Below, piece by piece: positions 25,483 to 33,657 of a DNA stretch of 64,000 nt (the first letter of the stretch is position 1; the number at the start of each line of letters is the position of its first letter). The notes beneath the pieces were generated by a model, which was not told the origin of the DNA, ran no database searches, and saw nothing but the letters and a program-made list of their open reading frames with translations. This stretch comes from Candidatus Saccharimonadota bacterium (GTDB taxonomy: Bacteria > Patescibacteriota > Saccharimonadia > Saccharimonadales > Saccharimonadaceae), in contig JAILSC010000009.1 in NCBI GenBank assembly GCA_024697865.1, positions 1 to 64,000 on the forward strand, read 5' to 3'. Position numbers and translations under genes: made by a program.

Positions 25483-25511
25483 ATTATACTTGTGTTGGGG
25501 AGGATTGTCAA
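25483..25511 (-). promoter_or_regulatory. canonical -35/-10 promoter of the FISUMP surface protein gene
   Basis: On the minus strand TTGACA, a 17-base spacer and TATAAT: a consensus vegetative promoter. Unlike most genes here, it leaves a leader of about 85 bases before the ATG. The 25390-25482 interval holds only this leader. Confidence 0.8.
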
Positions 25512-25532
25512 GTACTTTAATACAAAATTAAA

Positions 25533-25553
25533 ACCCCCGCAATTAACGGGGGT
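25533..25553 (-). terminator. terminator of the 25568 gene
   Basis: Stem ACCCCCG/CGGGGGT with loop CAATTAA, followed on the minus strand by TTTTAATTTTG. Confidence 0.8.
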
Positions 25554-25567
25554 GGGGTGTGGAAAAC

Positions 25568-25843
25568 TTAGGTTGGTTTGCATCTGGAGGCGTGTAGTCT
25601 GGGACACCAATCGGGAATGTCGGCATCTTTGCGAGGATCACTTTTACTAGAAGTGACAAGACGATAGGTGGTCCAACCATCCTCGGTCTGATGCCCATCG
25701 ATATTGGGGTCTTCAGTCCTGGTGCAGAACAATCCTAAAACACACTCGAAGGGGCCTGGAACGATAAGTTGCTTGACGGCGTGACAGCGGCAGAGCGAGC
25801 AATTATCAATCACATCGTTGATGGTGATAAAAATCTTAGGCAT
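25568..25843 (-). CDS. small Cys-rich hypothetical protein
   Basis: A 91-residue protein with seven cysteines, including CSLCRCH near residue 16 and C-terminal PDWCPRLHASRC, spaced as could suit a metal site. No signal peptide or membrane helix. A good ribosome-binding site (AAGGGAG) precedes the ATG and a clear terminator follows, so it looks like a real monocistronic gene. No family recognised. Confidence 0.65.
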   Translation of the reverse strand: MPKIFITINDVIDNCSLCRCHAVKQLIVPGPFECVLGLFCTRTEDPNIDGHQTEDGWTTYRLVTSSKSDPRKDADIPDWCPRLHASRCKPT

Positions 25844-25941
25844 TTTAACTCCCTTCTCTAATAAAGTACACTGGAATTGGACTTACTCCTTAGACTAATT
25901 ATAACATAAGTCTAAGAAAAATTCCACCCTGACAACTGGGG

Positions 25942-27120
25942 CTAGTAGCCTAGTTTAGATTTAAGTTTATGAAGAGCCTGGTGCAGGGCGTAGAAAGTGG
26001 AGTTAACTGGAGCTTCATGAGCACCGATGAGTTCAGTGACGTGGCCTCGGTCATCAGAAGCAAAGCCTTTTTTGAAAGTGTAAATGCCATAGCCTTTTTT
26101 AGATTCATTAGGTAAAGCCTGAAGACCATAGAAGTTATAGCGCTTGAATTTATGCTCAGCAGCATATTTGATCATATACCATTGGATGAGATATTGGGCG
26201 TTGTATTCCTTCATGTATTTTGCTTCGCTGCCGGAAAAGAGATAGGTGACTTCGTTGCCATAAGTCATGAACATGGCGCAGCTCAAAGGGATGACAGCAG
26301 AACTATTATCGGCCTTCGGGCCGCGTCCGGCCGGCCCATCGCCATGGGCGGCCGGCGCTTGTTCTCGCGCTGCCGCGCTCCGAAATCCCTCAGGTCCGAT
26401 AATAGCTTCTGCTACTAGAAACTTGACTTCTCCGCGCCTATGGAAGAGGTCGTACATTTGTTCATAGTAGCTCAAAGGCTTGTCCTGGAAGTTGCGGCGA
26501 TCAGAGGTGGATTCGGTAATTTGTTTAAAAATGCCTAGTTCTTCTCTTTTTAGTTCGCGGACGGTGACGCCGTTTTTCTCAGCTCGGTGAATGAGGTTAC
26601 GGGTGTTTTGCTTGAACTGCTTGAAGAGCTCGTCAGGGGTGCGTTTATCGAGGTCGAGGACAAAGGCATATTTAGGCTCATCAGAGGTGGCACAAGGGGT
26701 AAGGCCAGCGGTGCGAAGATTGCGCTTGGCCCGTTCATGATTGAAGCCAGACTTAGCTACTTCCCCTTGACGATCGCGCTCGATTAACTCGTAATAGGGC
26801 TCGATATGAAGAAGATAACCATTGTGGGTTTTGGCGTAACGCTTGAGATTTTTGAAGAAAAAATTGGTCAGCTCGGCATCTTCAAAATCTAACAGGGGTC
26901 CGCCAGGGGTGTAGTAAATAGATTTACCTAAAAAAGTAGGTTTAGCTACCACCATGGAGGCGGCGACTAATTTATTATTACTGCGTACACCAAAATAATA
27001 AGCGGTCCAGCCGTTTTGCTCTCTTAATTTAGCGATTTCAGGAGTCTGGTAAAAGGATTTATAAGGACTTTTATCAGCAAATTTACGAAAGGTTTCCGGA
27101 TCTAATAACTCGAATTTCAT
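25942..27120 (-). CDS. FemAB/FemX-family aminoacyltransferase with palindromic insert
   Basis: A 392-residue member of the peptidoglycan-bridge (tRNA-dependent) aminoacyltransferase family: two GNAT-like halves, with FYQTPEIAKLREQNGW and YYTPGGPLLDFED at the N-terminal half, KYAFVLDLDKRTPDELFKQFKQ in the middle, and YLFSGSEAKYMKEYNAQYLIQWYMI then FKRYNFYGLQ in the C-terminal half. Residues about 239-272 form an Ala/Gly/Pro/Arg-rich insertion encoded by a GC-rich palindromic element; without it the length fits the family. It overlaps the upstream FemAB-like gene by four bases. Likely adds bridge residues to lipid II. Confidence 0.87.
   Translation of the reverse strand: MKFELLDPETFRKFADKSPYKSFYQTPEIAKLREQNGWTAYYFGVRSNNKLVAASMVVAKPTFLGKSIYYTPGGPLLDFEDAELTNFFFKNLKRYAKTHNGYLLHIEPYYELIERDRQGEVAKSGFNHERAKRNLRTAGLTPCATSDEPKYAFVLDLDKRTPDELFKQFKQNTRNLIHRAEKNGVTVRELKREELGIFKQITESTSDRRNFQDKPLSYYEQMYDLFHRRGEVKFLVAEAIIGPEGFRSAAAREQAPAAHGDGPAGRGPKADNSSAVIPLSCAMFMTYGNEVTYLFSGSEAKYMKEYNAQYLIQWYMIKYAAEHKFKRYNFYGLQALPNESKKGYGIYTFKKGFASDDRGHVTELIGAHEAPVNSTFYALHQALHKLKSKLGY
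26303..26405. repeat. in-frame GC-rich palindromic insert in the first FemAB-like gene
   Basis: Bounded by CTATTATCGG and CCGATAATAG (perfect 10-base inverted repeat). Inside are GGCC-TTCG-GGCC and a nearly perfect CCGGCCGGCCCAT / ATGGGCGGCCGG hairpin. Much richer in GC than its surroundings and kept in the reading frame. Confidence 0.75.
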
Positions 27121-28139
27121 TTGCTTCTCCTGAGAATACGATTAAGTTTGCGAAAAATTTTGTATAGACGATATTTAGTAGAGTCGTAGACGAGGTCGTA
27201 GGTGCCGGAATAAATTACTTCTTGACCGGCAAAGGTCTTTTTAAAAGCGGTAAAGCCGGCCCAGGGATGGTTCTTGGGGGCACCTTCAGGAGCAATGCCC
27301 CAGAAATCGAAAGTTTTGAGATTCTTAGCTTTGGCGTCTAGAATAAGCTGAATGGTGAGAATACCAGTGGCATGAAGTCGACGACCGAGGTCGCTTTGAG
27401 CGCCTTGAAGATTGTAACGGGTATGCTTGTCGTCGAATACGAGACCAGCGGCAATGACATTCTCAGCGGGTCCTGCCGGGCTTTTCCTCCCCGCAGCTCC
27501 TCCCTGACGGGAGCTCTGCGGGGTCCCCTCCAAGCCCGTTACCCGCTGATGTTGATCTGCTTCTGGACTCGAATATTTAACCAGATATAATGTGGCGAAG
27601 GGTTGTTTGAGTTCGGTTTCGAGATAGTTTTCAGAAAAAGTACTGATTCCCTTTTCTTTAGCGAGGGTTTTTTGTAGATCTAGGAGATAGTGGATATCAT
27701 CAGGGTTGTGAGAAGTTTCGATGGTGATACCTTTTTTGCTAGCAGACCTATAATAACGTAGCAAGCGAGAAGGGAGTTTAGCCTTTAGGTCCTCATCCTT
27801 CCCTGCTAAATCAAGCGTCCAAGTCTCAGCAGGGTTGAGATCGGTGGATTTTTGAGCACATCCTGGTAAATGATCGATAAATTCGCGCGATTGAGGCTCT
27901 ACCCGGGTAAAAATAACTTGCTCGCGTTTAGCTAAATTACGAAGAGACTTGAAGGAATTCTCTAAACCACTTTTGCCCTCAAATACAGGGCCATAAGGCA
28001 CATAAAGGTATTTTCCAACTGGAGTATCTTTTAAAATAGCCAGATAATGATAGCCGCTTCCCTGCTCGAGAAAGCTAGTTTCACCTAAATCTTGTTGTAG
28101 TTTTTGCCAAGCTTTGGATTGAGTAATCGGAATTTTCAT
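27117..28139 (-). CDS. FemAB/FemX-family aminoacyltransferase with palindromic insert
   Basis: A 340-residue paralogue of the downstream gene. It has ITQSKAWQKLQQDLGE, YLYVPYGPVFEGKSG, WTLDLAGKDEDLKAKL and the C-terminal RYNLQGAQSDLGRRLHATGILTIQLIL with FDFWGIAPEG, all typical of FemX/FmhB-like enzymes. An insertion at about residues 197-225 (GTPQSSRQGG then AAGRKSPAGPAE) sits in the same loop as the insert of its neighbour but has a different sequence. TATAAT lies seven bases before the ATG. The two enzymes probably act in succession on a peptidoglycan cross-bridge. Confidence 0.87.
   Translation of the reverse strand: MKIPITQSKAWQKLQQDLGETSFLEQGSGYHYLAILKDTPVGKYLYVPYGPVFEGKSGLENSFKSLRNLAKREQVIFTRVEPQSREFIDHLPGCAQKSTDLNPAETWTLDLAGKDEDLKAKLPSRLLRYYRSASKKGITIETSHNPDDIHYLLDLQKTLAKEKGISTFSENYLETELKQPFATLYLVKYSSPEADQHQRVTGLEGTPQSSRQGGAAGRKSPAGPAENVIAAGLVFDDKHTRYNLQGAQSDLGRRLHATGILTIQLILDAKAKNLKTFDFWGIAPEGAPKNHPWAGFTAFKKTFAGQEVIYSGTYDLVYDSTKYRLYKIFRKLNRILRRSK
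27463..27549. repeat. in-frame GC-rich nested palindrome in the second FemAB-like gene
   Basis: Nested perfect inverted repeats TCAGCGGGT/ACCCGCTGA, CGGGCTT/AAGCCCG and CCCCGCAG/CTGCGGGG around an AGCTCC...GGGAGCT core: a cruciform-capable element of 87 bp that remains in frame. Confidence 0.8.
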
Positions 28140-28460
28140 TGTTCTTATTATATCACATTTTAAACCATGTGCTTTTTGTTGACAGCTTATGTTTTTTATT
28201 GCATAAGCAGAATGTCCGGCTCTGGGGTGCTTCCCTGGTCGGTAAGTGATCTGATTTGTAAGTTTTAGCTTGATGCGCCGATCTCAACTTCTAAATTCGC
28301 GGTTGCTAAAACTTAGGTCTCGTTCTCCCAACTGTAGCTTAAAAGCGGCAGTTGTTACTTTGATTTTAGCGCAAGCGAGATGGAATGTCAAGCACGGATG
28401 CTAAGCGTCATGGTTGCCAGAACATCAGGGAATTAGCTTTCAAAAAGCTTGAGGTTTCTG
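28140..28460 (+). ncRNA. candidate structured non-coding RNA, family not identified
   Basis: This gene-free stretch is rich in perfect inverted repeats: GCTTATG/CATAAGC (28185/28202), an 11-bp TAAGTTTTAGC/GCTAAAACTTA (28259/28305), CAACTG/CAGTTG (28329/28349) inside TCTCG/CGAGA (28318/28376), and TCAAGC/GCTTGA (28388/28447). TTGACA at 28179 could be a -35 site. The nesting is what a folded RNA of 250-300 nt would show. I compared it by eye with tmRNA, RNase P RNA, SRP and 6S RNA and found no decisive consensus; the strand is uncertain. Confidence 0.4.
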
Positions 28461-28507
28461 TGGAAAAAGATGAGGATTTAGTGTGCAAATCGTGATAAAA
28501 TCAAAGT

Positions 28508-28714
28508 ATGGCTTTTATCAGAAAATATAAGACAACTTCGGGAGCAACTGGAGTGCAAGTGTGTTATAAGAACGGGGAAAAAGTAGTCAAAACGGTGCAC
28601 GTGGGATCGGCAACAACTGAAAAACAATTATTGAAATTAATGCGCGAAGCGCAGGGAATTATTGACGGAGATAAAACTCCGCTGTTTAATTTAGACAAAT
28701 ACAATAAAAAATAA
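28508..28714 (+). CDS. orphan N-terminal domain of an IS1634-type transposase
   Basis: A 68-residue protein resembling only the first part of IS1634/IS4-family transposases: MAFIRKYKTTSGATGVQV, then KVVKTVHVGSATTEKQLL and IIDGDKTPLF. The catalytic DDE core is missing and a strong terminator follows immediately. TAAAAT lies six bases before the ATG, so the gene has its own promoter-like signal. It may be a relic of a lost element or a retained small DNA-binding protein. Confidence 0.65.
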   Translation: MAFIRKYKTTSGATGVQVCYKNGEKVVKTVHVGSATTEKQLLKLMREAQGIIDGDKTPLFNLDKYNKK

Positions 28715-28727
28715 CTGAAGTTGGAAA

Positions 28728-28752
28728 AAGCCCGCGCATAAAGCGCGGGCTT
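28728..28752. terminator. bidirectional terminator
   Basis: Perfect stem AAGCCCGCGC/GCGCGGGCTT with loop ATAAA, between two convergent genes; the minus strand has the stronger T-run. Confidence 0.85.
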
Positions 28753-28806
28753 GGCGTTTATCAGATGTACTCCTAATCTGCTCTAGCCTCGCGAGGAGGC
28801 TTAAGA

Positions 28807-30042
28807 CTAACTGGCCTGAGCGGCTACGCTGGTTGCACGCCAGCGCTGGATCCAGCACTTGGTATAGCTCAAACAAGAATCCGGGTTTCGCTCTTGACGC
28901 CCATATTCTCCCATAGGTAAATGAACGCGAGCATTAGCACGCGACAGGGGACGAAGCTGATCTAGCTCCTCGCCATTAGCATACCTCATAGCAGTTTGGG
29001 CATCCAATTTTAGAAGCTTGGCATCAGGCAATTTCCCCTTAGGGGGGTTGCTGAGACCCAACTCCTGTCCTTGATAGAGACAGATGCCTTCAGCCGAAGA
29101 ACCGAACATATCCAAGACCATATCCTTAGGTTTGACCCCACGAGAGGGAAGACGTGGACTGTCGTGCGACTCGAGCTCCAACATGAAATGCGAGTTATAG
29201 GCCTCGGCATCAATGATTTGGAGAAGATGTCCCTCGCCCCAACGAATTTCGTCTTTCAAGAGAATGTTGCAGACAAAATCTACAGGGGTGTTACTGGTAT
29301 AGTATTTGACTAGGTCGCCCATAGTAGGGTCAAAGCACTCCACCATCAGGAAAGCGTCCTCATATCCCTCGAAAACAGCGTTGATGACATCGATAGATTT
29401 ATCTCCAAAGAGCAAATCTTCAAGCTCGAGAGTCATACTCGAGAAGTCTTTGTTGATGCCCTGAGGAAAATCGATCCGGAAGCCATCTACTCCTTGGTCG
29501 AGCCAATACTTAACAATCTCGCGAAACTCGTGGACCAAGGCCCAGTTAAGCTGACTGTCGTGATTGGCCGCAACCCCGACTTCCTGATAGGTAAACCACT
29601 GGAGATCCGCCTGAGTAGGATGAAAGAGGTGCAAATAATATTTACCCTCTTTCTCCAGACAATGCCAGGCCGGGCCATCATCGAATAGATTGTGCCATCC
29701 ATGATGATCTTGCTGAGACCAGCAATAGTACTCCGGATGAGACTTAAACCAATGATGACTGGTGGAAGTATGATTGATGGGCAAATCCATCACTACACCC
29801 AGACCGAGAGCGTGAGCCTGTTCCACAAATTCGCGAAAACGGTTGTGGTGTTCAAAGCGCCGAGAGACTTGTTTGTAATTAGTCACATCGTAGCCGCCGT
29901 CCTTAAAAGGAGAGTCGTAGATGGGACTGAGCCAAACATAATCGGCACTTAACGCAGCGATGCGTGGCAAGTGCTCGATCATCCCCTTGAAGCCAGTCTT
30001 CCAAGCCAAAGGATACAACTGATAAACTAAAGTTTTTGCCAT
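28807..30042 (-). CDS. GH13 alpha-amylase family glycosidase
   Basis: A 411-residue cytoplasmic GH13 enzyme. It starts with VYQLYPLAWKTGFKGMIEHL, then region I GVVMDLPINHTS, region II GVDGFRIDFP (nucleophile Asp), region III ALLMVECFD-like (LMVECFD, acid/base Glu) and region IV ESHDSPR. The barrel is complete but the C-terminal beta-sandwich is short compared with the usual 500-550 residues. A C-terminal QERNPDSCLSYTKCW end is unusual. It probably acts on alpha-glucosides such as maltose, sucrose or trehalose. AGAGGTGA precedes the ATG; it lies 33 bp after a coiled-coil gene and is probably co-transcribed. Confidence 0.88.
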   Translation of the reverse strand: MAKTLVYQLYPLAWKTGFKGMIEHLPRIAALSADYVWLSPIYDSPFKDGGYDVTNYKQVSRRFEHHNRFREFVEQAHALGLGVVMDLPINHTSTSHHWFKSHPEYYCWSQQDHHGWHNLFDDGPAWHCLEKEGKYYLHLFHPTQADLQWFTYQEVGVAANHDSQLNWALVHEFREIVKYWLDQGVDGFRIDFPQGINKDFSSMTLELEDLLFGDKSIDVINAVFEGYEDAFLMVECFDPTMGDLVKYYTSNTPVDFVCNILLKDEIRWGEGHLLQIIDAEAYNSHFMLELESHDSPRLPSRGVKPKDMVLDMFGSSAEGICLYQGQELGLSNPPKGKLPDAKLLKLDAQTAMRYANGEELDQLRPLSRANARVHLPMGEYGRQERNPDSCLSYTKCWIQRWRATSVAAQAS

Positions 30043-30075
30043 GAGATCACCTCTTTCTACGTTTGTGGCAAAAAA

Positions 30076-30810
30076 CTAAAAGGTGCTAGGTGGTACGTGA
30101 TCGGGTTGAGGTTCAGCAGCTTCTAGATCAGGAAGCATCTCCACTGGAGCGAATTCTTTTACCTCTAGAGCCACATCCGACTCAGCCTCCTCTGCCGGGA
30201 AGGCGAGCGAATTGGGATCAGAGATAGAATCCGGAACCATAGCTGGAGCAACGTCCAAGCTTTCCAAAGCGTCTTCAAGCTCAGTAGTAGAGATATTGGA
30301 TGTAAGCAAAGTGAGGCGCTTACGCGCGCTCTTGACTCGCTTTTCGGCGACTTTCTCTTGAGCGTAGAGGCGGTGCAGCACCTCTTTTTGGTGCTTATAC
30401 GGCCCCTGAGCTTGAATATGAGCTTTACCGATCGCCTCCTTCTGCGCCTTCAAAATCTCTTGGCGGATGTTGTCCAAACCTTGCTCGGCGGATAAAACAG
30501 CGTCTTCTGTTTTCTTGAGAGCTAAGAGATAAGCACGCTGCTCGGTCTCCGTAGCTATCTTGGTGAGATCTATTTTGTCTGCCTTGAGAATTTTGTCGAC
30601 CCATTTAGCAAGACGACGTTCCTCGGTGTACATCTTGGCGATCTTACGCTCTTCGCGCTTGAAAGCCTTTTCAATACTTTTGTCGATGACAATCTCTAGA
30701 GCTTCTTCATTTCGCTTGCTTTTGCTGTAGAGAGCGGCTGCAATCGCCACTAGAACAACAATGATAATAAGCAGAGCAACAACAATAACACTCAAAATGA
30801 CAAGTTCCAC
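30076..30810 (-). CDS. membrane-anchored coiled-coil protein, unknown
   Basis: Starts at GTG 30810 behind GGGAGGATTATC, a strong ribosome-binding site. Residues 2-27 form one hydrophobic helix; residues 33-175 are highly charged Lys/Glu/Ala-rich helix with heptad-like spacing, and the tail (180-244) is acidic and Pro-rich. No family recognised; RmuC-like or EzrA-like plans come to mind but no catalytic motif is seen. The 30811-30959 interval upstream holds promoter-like AT-rich sequence only. Likely co-transcribed with the GH13 gene. Confidence 0.65.
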   Translation of the reverse strand: MELVILSVIVVALLIIIVVLVAIAAALYSKSKRNEEALEIVIDKSIEKAFKREERKIAKMYTEERRLAKWVDKILKADKIDLTKIATETEQRAYLLALKKTEDAVLSAEQGLDNIRQEILKAQKEAIGKAHIQAQGPYKHQKEVLHRLYAQEKVAEKRVKSARKRLTLLTSNISTTELEDALESLDVAPAMVPDSISDPNSLAFPAEEAESDVALEVKEFAPVEMLPDLEAAEPQPDHVPPSTF

Positions 30811-30947
30811 GATAATCCTCCCTTTCTGTGTCTGTAATCCGTGTTTTTGTCAACCCAATACTTAAGGTGCTTATTATTATTGTAGCATATTTTAATGTTT
30901 TGTCAATTTTATTCTGCGTGAGAACTTCTGAGTTTTAGATGTTATGG

Positions 30948-30953
30948 TATAAT
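30948..30953 (+). promoter_or_regulatory. -10 box of valS
   Basis: TATAAT, TGAAAT, then ATG; spacing six with no leader. Confidence 0.6.
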
Positions 30954-30959
30954 TGAAAT

Positions 30960-33566
30960 ATGAAATTTGCGAGTAGTTATGAACCGGGGGAATATGAGTC
31001 AGATATTTATGCCGCTTGGGAGGCGAGTGGGGTTTTTAATCCATCAGTGCCGACCTATCCGGTGGATAATAATGAAGACGGGATAGATGATCGGGAAGAA
31101 GAGTTTTCCGAACGTAATACTTACTCTATCGTAATGCCACCACCGAATGCAAACGGGAATTTACATATTGGGCACGGATTGACTGTGGCACTGGAAGATT
31201 CTTTGGTTCGTTATTATCGGCTAAAAGGTAAGTCTGCCTGGTATGTACCGGGAGCAGATCACGCCGGATTTGAGACCTGGGTGGTCTATGAAAAAGAGCT
31301 GGAAAAACACGGGCACACACGGTTTGAGTACTCGCGAGATGAACTATACGCAAAAGTCTGGGATTTCGTGGCCAAACAGCGAGGCAATATGGAGCTACAA
31401 CTGCGGGCCCTAGGGGCGTCTTGCGCTTGGGATGATTTGACTTTTACCCTAGACGAAAATGTAGTCGACCGAGTTTATACCACTTTTGAAAAAATGTGGA
31501 ATGACGGGATGATTTATAGAGGCGAAAAGTTGGTAAACTTTTGCCCAAAGCACCAGACAGCATTTGCAGATATCGAGGTTGAGCATAAGGATGAAAAGGG
31601 GACGCTATGGGAGATTGCTTACGACGATATCGTGGTCTCAACTACTCGACCAGAGACTTTGTTCGGAGATACGGCGGTAGCAGTAAATCCTGAGGATGCT
31701 CGATATAAGGAGCGGATTGGCAAAACGGTGCATTTACCACTGACAGATCGAGAAATTCCGATCATCGCAGATGAACACGCGGACCCAGAATATGGCACAG
31801 GCGCGGTGAAAATTACGCCAGCGCACGATTTTGACGATTTCGAAGTAGGAGAACGACATAATTTGGAGCGAATTCAGGTAATTGCCGAAAACGGAACCAT
31901 GATTAACGTGCCAGAAAAATATAACGGTTTAACTACCGAGGAATGCCGAAAACAAGTATTAAAAGATCTGAAAGAACAAGGGCTGCTCAAGGGCGAGAAA
32001 AAGATTGTACACTCAGTGGCGCATTGTTATAAGTGCGGTACAGTGCTAGAACCAATGCTAAAAGAGCAGTGGTTTATCGATGTACAAAAGTTGGCGAAAG
32101 TAGCAATTGAACACTTGGAGGCGGGAGAAATTAAATTCCACCCGGCGAACAAGCAAAAGGTGCTCGTGGATTATTTGAAAAACTTGAAAGACTGGAATAT
32201 CTCGCGGCAAATTCCTTGGGGAATTGCGATCCCAATGTTTAGAAAAGTCACCCCTGAGGCGACAGATGAGCCAGACTGGATTTTCGACCGACGGACCAAT
32301 TTAACAGAGATCGAAAAAGCGGGGGTCAAATACATACGGGATGAAGACACTTTTGACACGTGGTTTTCGTCGTCACACTGGCCAATTGTATGTACAGACT
32401 GGGAAGAAGGGAATTATAACCCCTACTATCCGCTAAACGTGATGGAAACAGGAGCGGATATTCTATTTGCCTGGGTAGCACGAATGATCATGATGGGCCT
32501 ATATGTAACAGGAGAAGTGCCATTTAAGGAAGTGTATTTGCACGGATTGGTGCTAGATGCCCATGGCAAAAAGATGAGCAAATCAAAGGGGAACGTAATT
32601 AATCCGATGGACTTAGTGGCGAAGTTTGGCTCGGATGCGTTTAGGCTAGGAATTTTGCGCGGGCGATCCGCCGGAATGAACCAGGCGTTTTCGGAAAATA
32701 GCGTAATAGCAGGAAGAAATCTTTGCAATAAATTATGGAATATATCTAGATTAGTGCAAAGCATTGTAGACGAGGGCGAAGATGGGGATGTCACAACCGA
32801 CAATATGGGGGAGGACTGGATCTGCCGGGAGATTAATGGGTGCTTAGAAGCGGTAGAACAAGACATGCGAAACTACAGATTTGCAGAAGCAGTGGAGACG
32901 CTATACCAAACAATTTGGGATAAATACGCAGATTGGTTCCTGGAGAGTCAAAAGTTATATCAGAACGTTCCTTTATTAAAACGGACTCTAGAGATCCTAC
33001 TGATTGCCTTACATCCGTTTGCACCGTTTGTAACAGAGGCAATTTGGCAAAACCTTGCTTGGACGGACGGATTTATTGCTACGGCTAAATGGCCCGCCAG
33101 ACTTGAATTTGACCCGATTACAGCCGAGGAATTTGAAAACATAAGAATTATCGTGGGAGAGGTGAGAGGCACCTTACAGGCCCTGCCAGGCACTAATAAC
33201 GCGAAAAAATATGCGCTATTGTATGGCAACGACAGCCTGATTCAGGAAAATGAGCTCTTGATTAAGAATTTGACTAGGGTACCGACAATTAACTCAGTCG
33301 AAGGGACGCCGAGAGGACTAAGGCTGGCGTTAGCCAACCACGAACTTTATTTAGATGTGCCTGAGAAGATAGTAACCGAATATAAAGATGCCTTGACTGA
33401 GAGGATTTTAGCAGTGGGACGAGAATTGGACGCTTTGAACGCGAGAATGATGAACCCGAATTATGTAGCTAAAGCTCCTGAGCACTTAGTGCAAGAAACC
33501 AAAGAACAAATAGATGAGAAACAGGCACTAATTAAGCGATTAAAGCAAGAGTTAGAATTTATCTAA
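30960..33566 (+). CDS. valS: valyl-tRNA synthetase
   Basis: Class I synthetase of 868 residues that charges tRNA-Val. HIGH-type motif NGNLHIGHG, the CP1 editing domain (VSTTRPETLFGDTAVAVNP and YGTGAVKITPAHD, which hydrolyses Thr-tRNA), GADILFAWVARMIMMG, and KKMSKSKGNVINP. The anticodon-binding domain and the C-terminal coiled-coil arm (ALNARMMNPNYVAKAPEHLVQE) are present. Full-length, no anomalies. Confidence 0.97.
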   Translation: MKFASSYEPGEYESDIYAAWEASGVFNPSVPTYPVDNNEDGIDDREEEFSERNTYSIVMPPPNANGNLHIGHGLTVALEDSLVRYYRLKGKSAWYVPGADHAGFETWVVYEKELEKHGHTRFEYSRDELYAKVWDFVAKQRGNMELQLRALGASCAWDDLTFTLDENVVDRVYTTFEKMWNDGMIYRGEKLVNFCPKHQTAFADIEVEHKDEKGTLWEIAYDDIVVSTTRPETLFGDTAVAVNPEDARYKERIGKTVHLPLTDREIPIIADEHADPEYGTGAVKITPAHDFDDFEVGERHNLERIQVIAENGTMINVPEKYNGLTTEECRKQVLKDLKEQGLLKGEKKIVHSVAHCYKCGTVLEPMLKEQWFIDVQKLAKVAIEHLEAGEIKFHPANKQKVLVDYLKNLKDWNISRQIPWGIAIPMFRKVTPEATDEPDWIFDRRTNLTEIEKAGVKYIRDEDTFDTWFSSSHWPIVCTDWEEGNYNPYYPLNVMETGADILFAWVARMIMMGLYVTGEVPFKEVYLHGLVLDAHGKKMSKSKGNVINPMDLVAKFGSDAFRLGILRGRSAGMNQAFSENSVIAGRNLCNKLWNISRLVQSIVDEGEDGDVTTDNMGEDWICREINGCLEAVEQDMRNYRFAEAVETLYQTIWDKYADWFLESQKLYQNVPLLKRTLEILLIALHPFAPFVTEAIWQNLAWTDGFIATAKWPARLEFDPITAEEFENIRIIVGEVRGTLQALPGTNNAKKYALLYGNDSLIQENELLIKNLTRVPTINSVEGTPRGLRLALANHELYLDVPEKIVTEYKDALTERILAVGRELDALNARMMNPNYVAKAPEHLVQETKEQIDEKQALIKRLKQELEFI

Positions 33567-33657
33567 AGAGCTTCGCTATTTAGGCTAAGTGTGATAAAAT
33601 AAGTTGAAGGTTGCTTAGGCTAGTCGCGATTATGGGCTTCTAGTGAAGGGGGAGGAT

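Noticed and set aside
26267-26467. Plus-strand ORFs across the GC-rich insert
   Set aside because: Open only because of the GC-rich palindrome; no ribosome-binding site or homology.
28140-28460. tmRNA or RNase P RNA
   Set aside because: A tag-like frame and some PK-like helices are present, but there is no T-arm/CCA end, no GGGG-type 5' end, and no RNase P CR-I/CR-V consensus. Kept only as an unidentified structured region.
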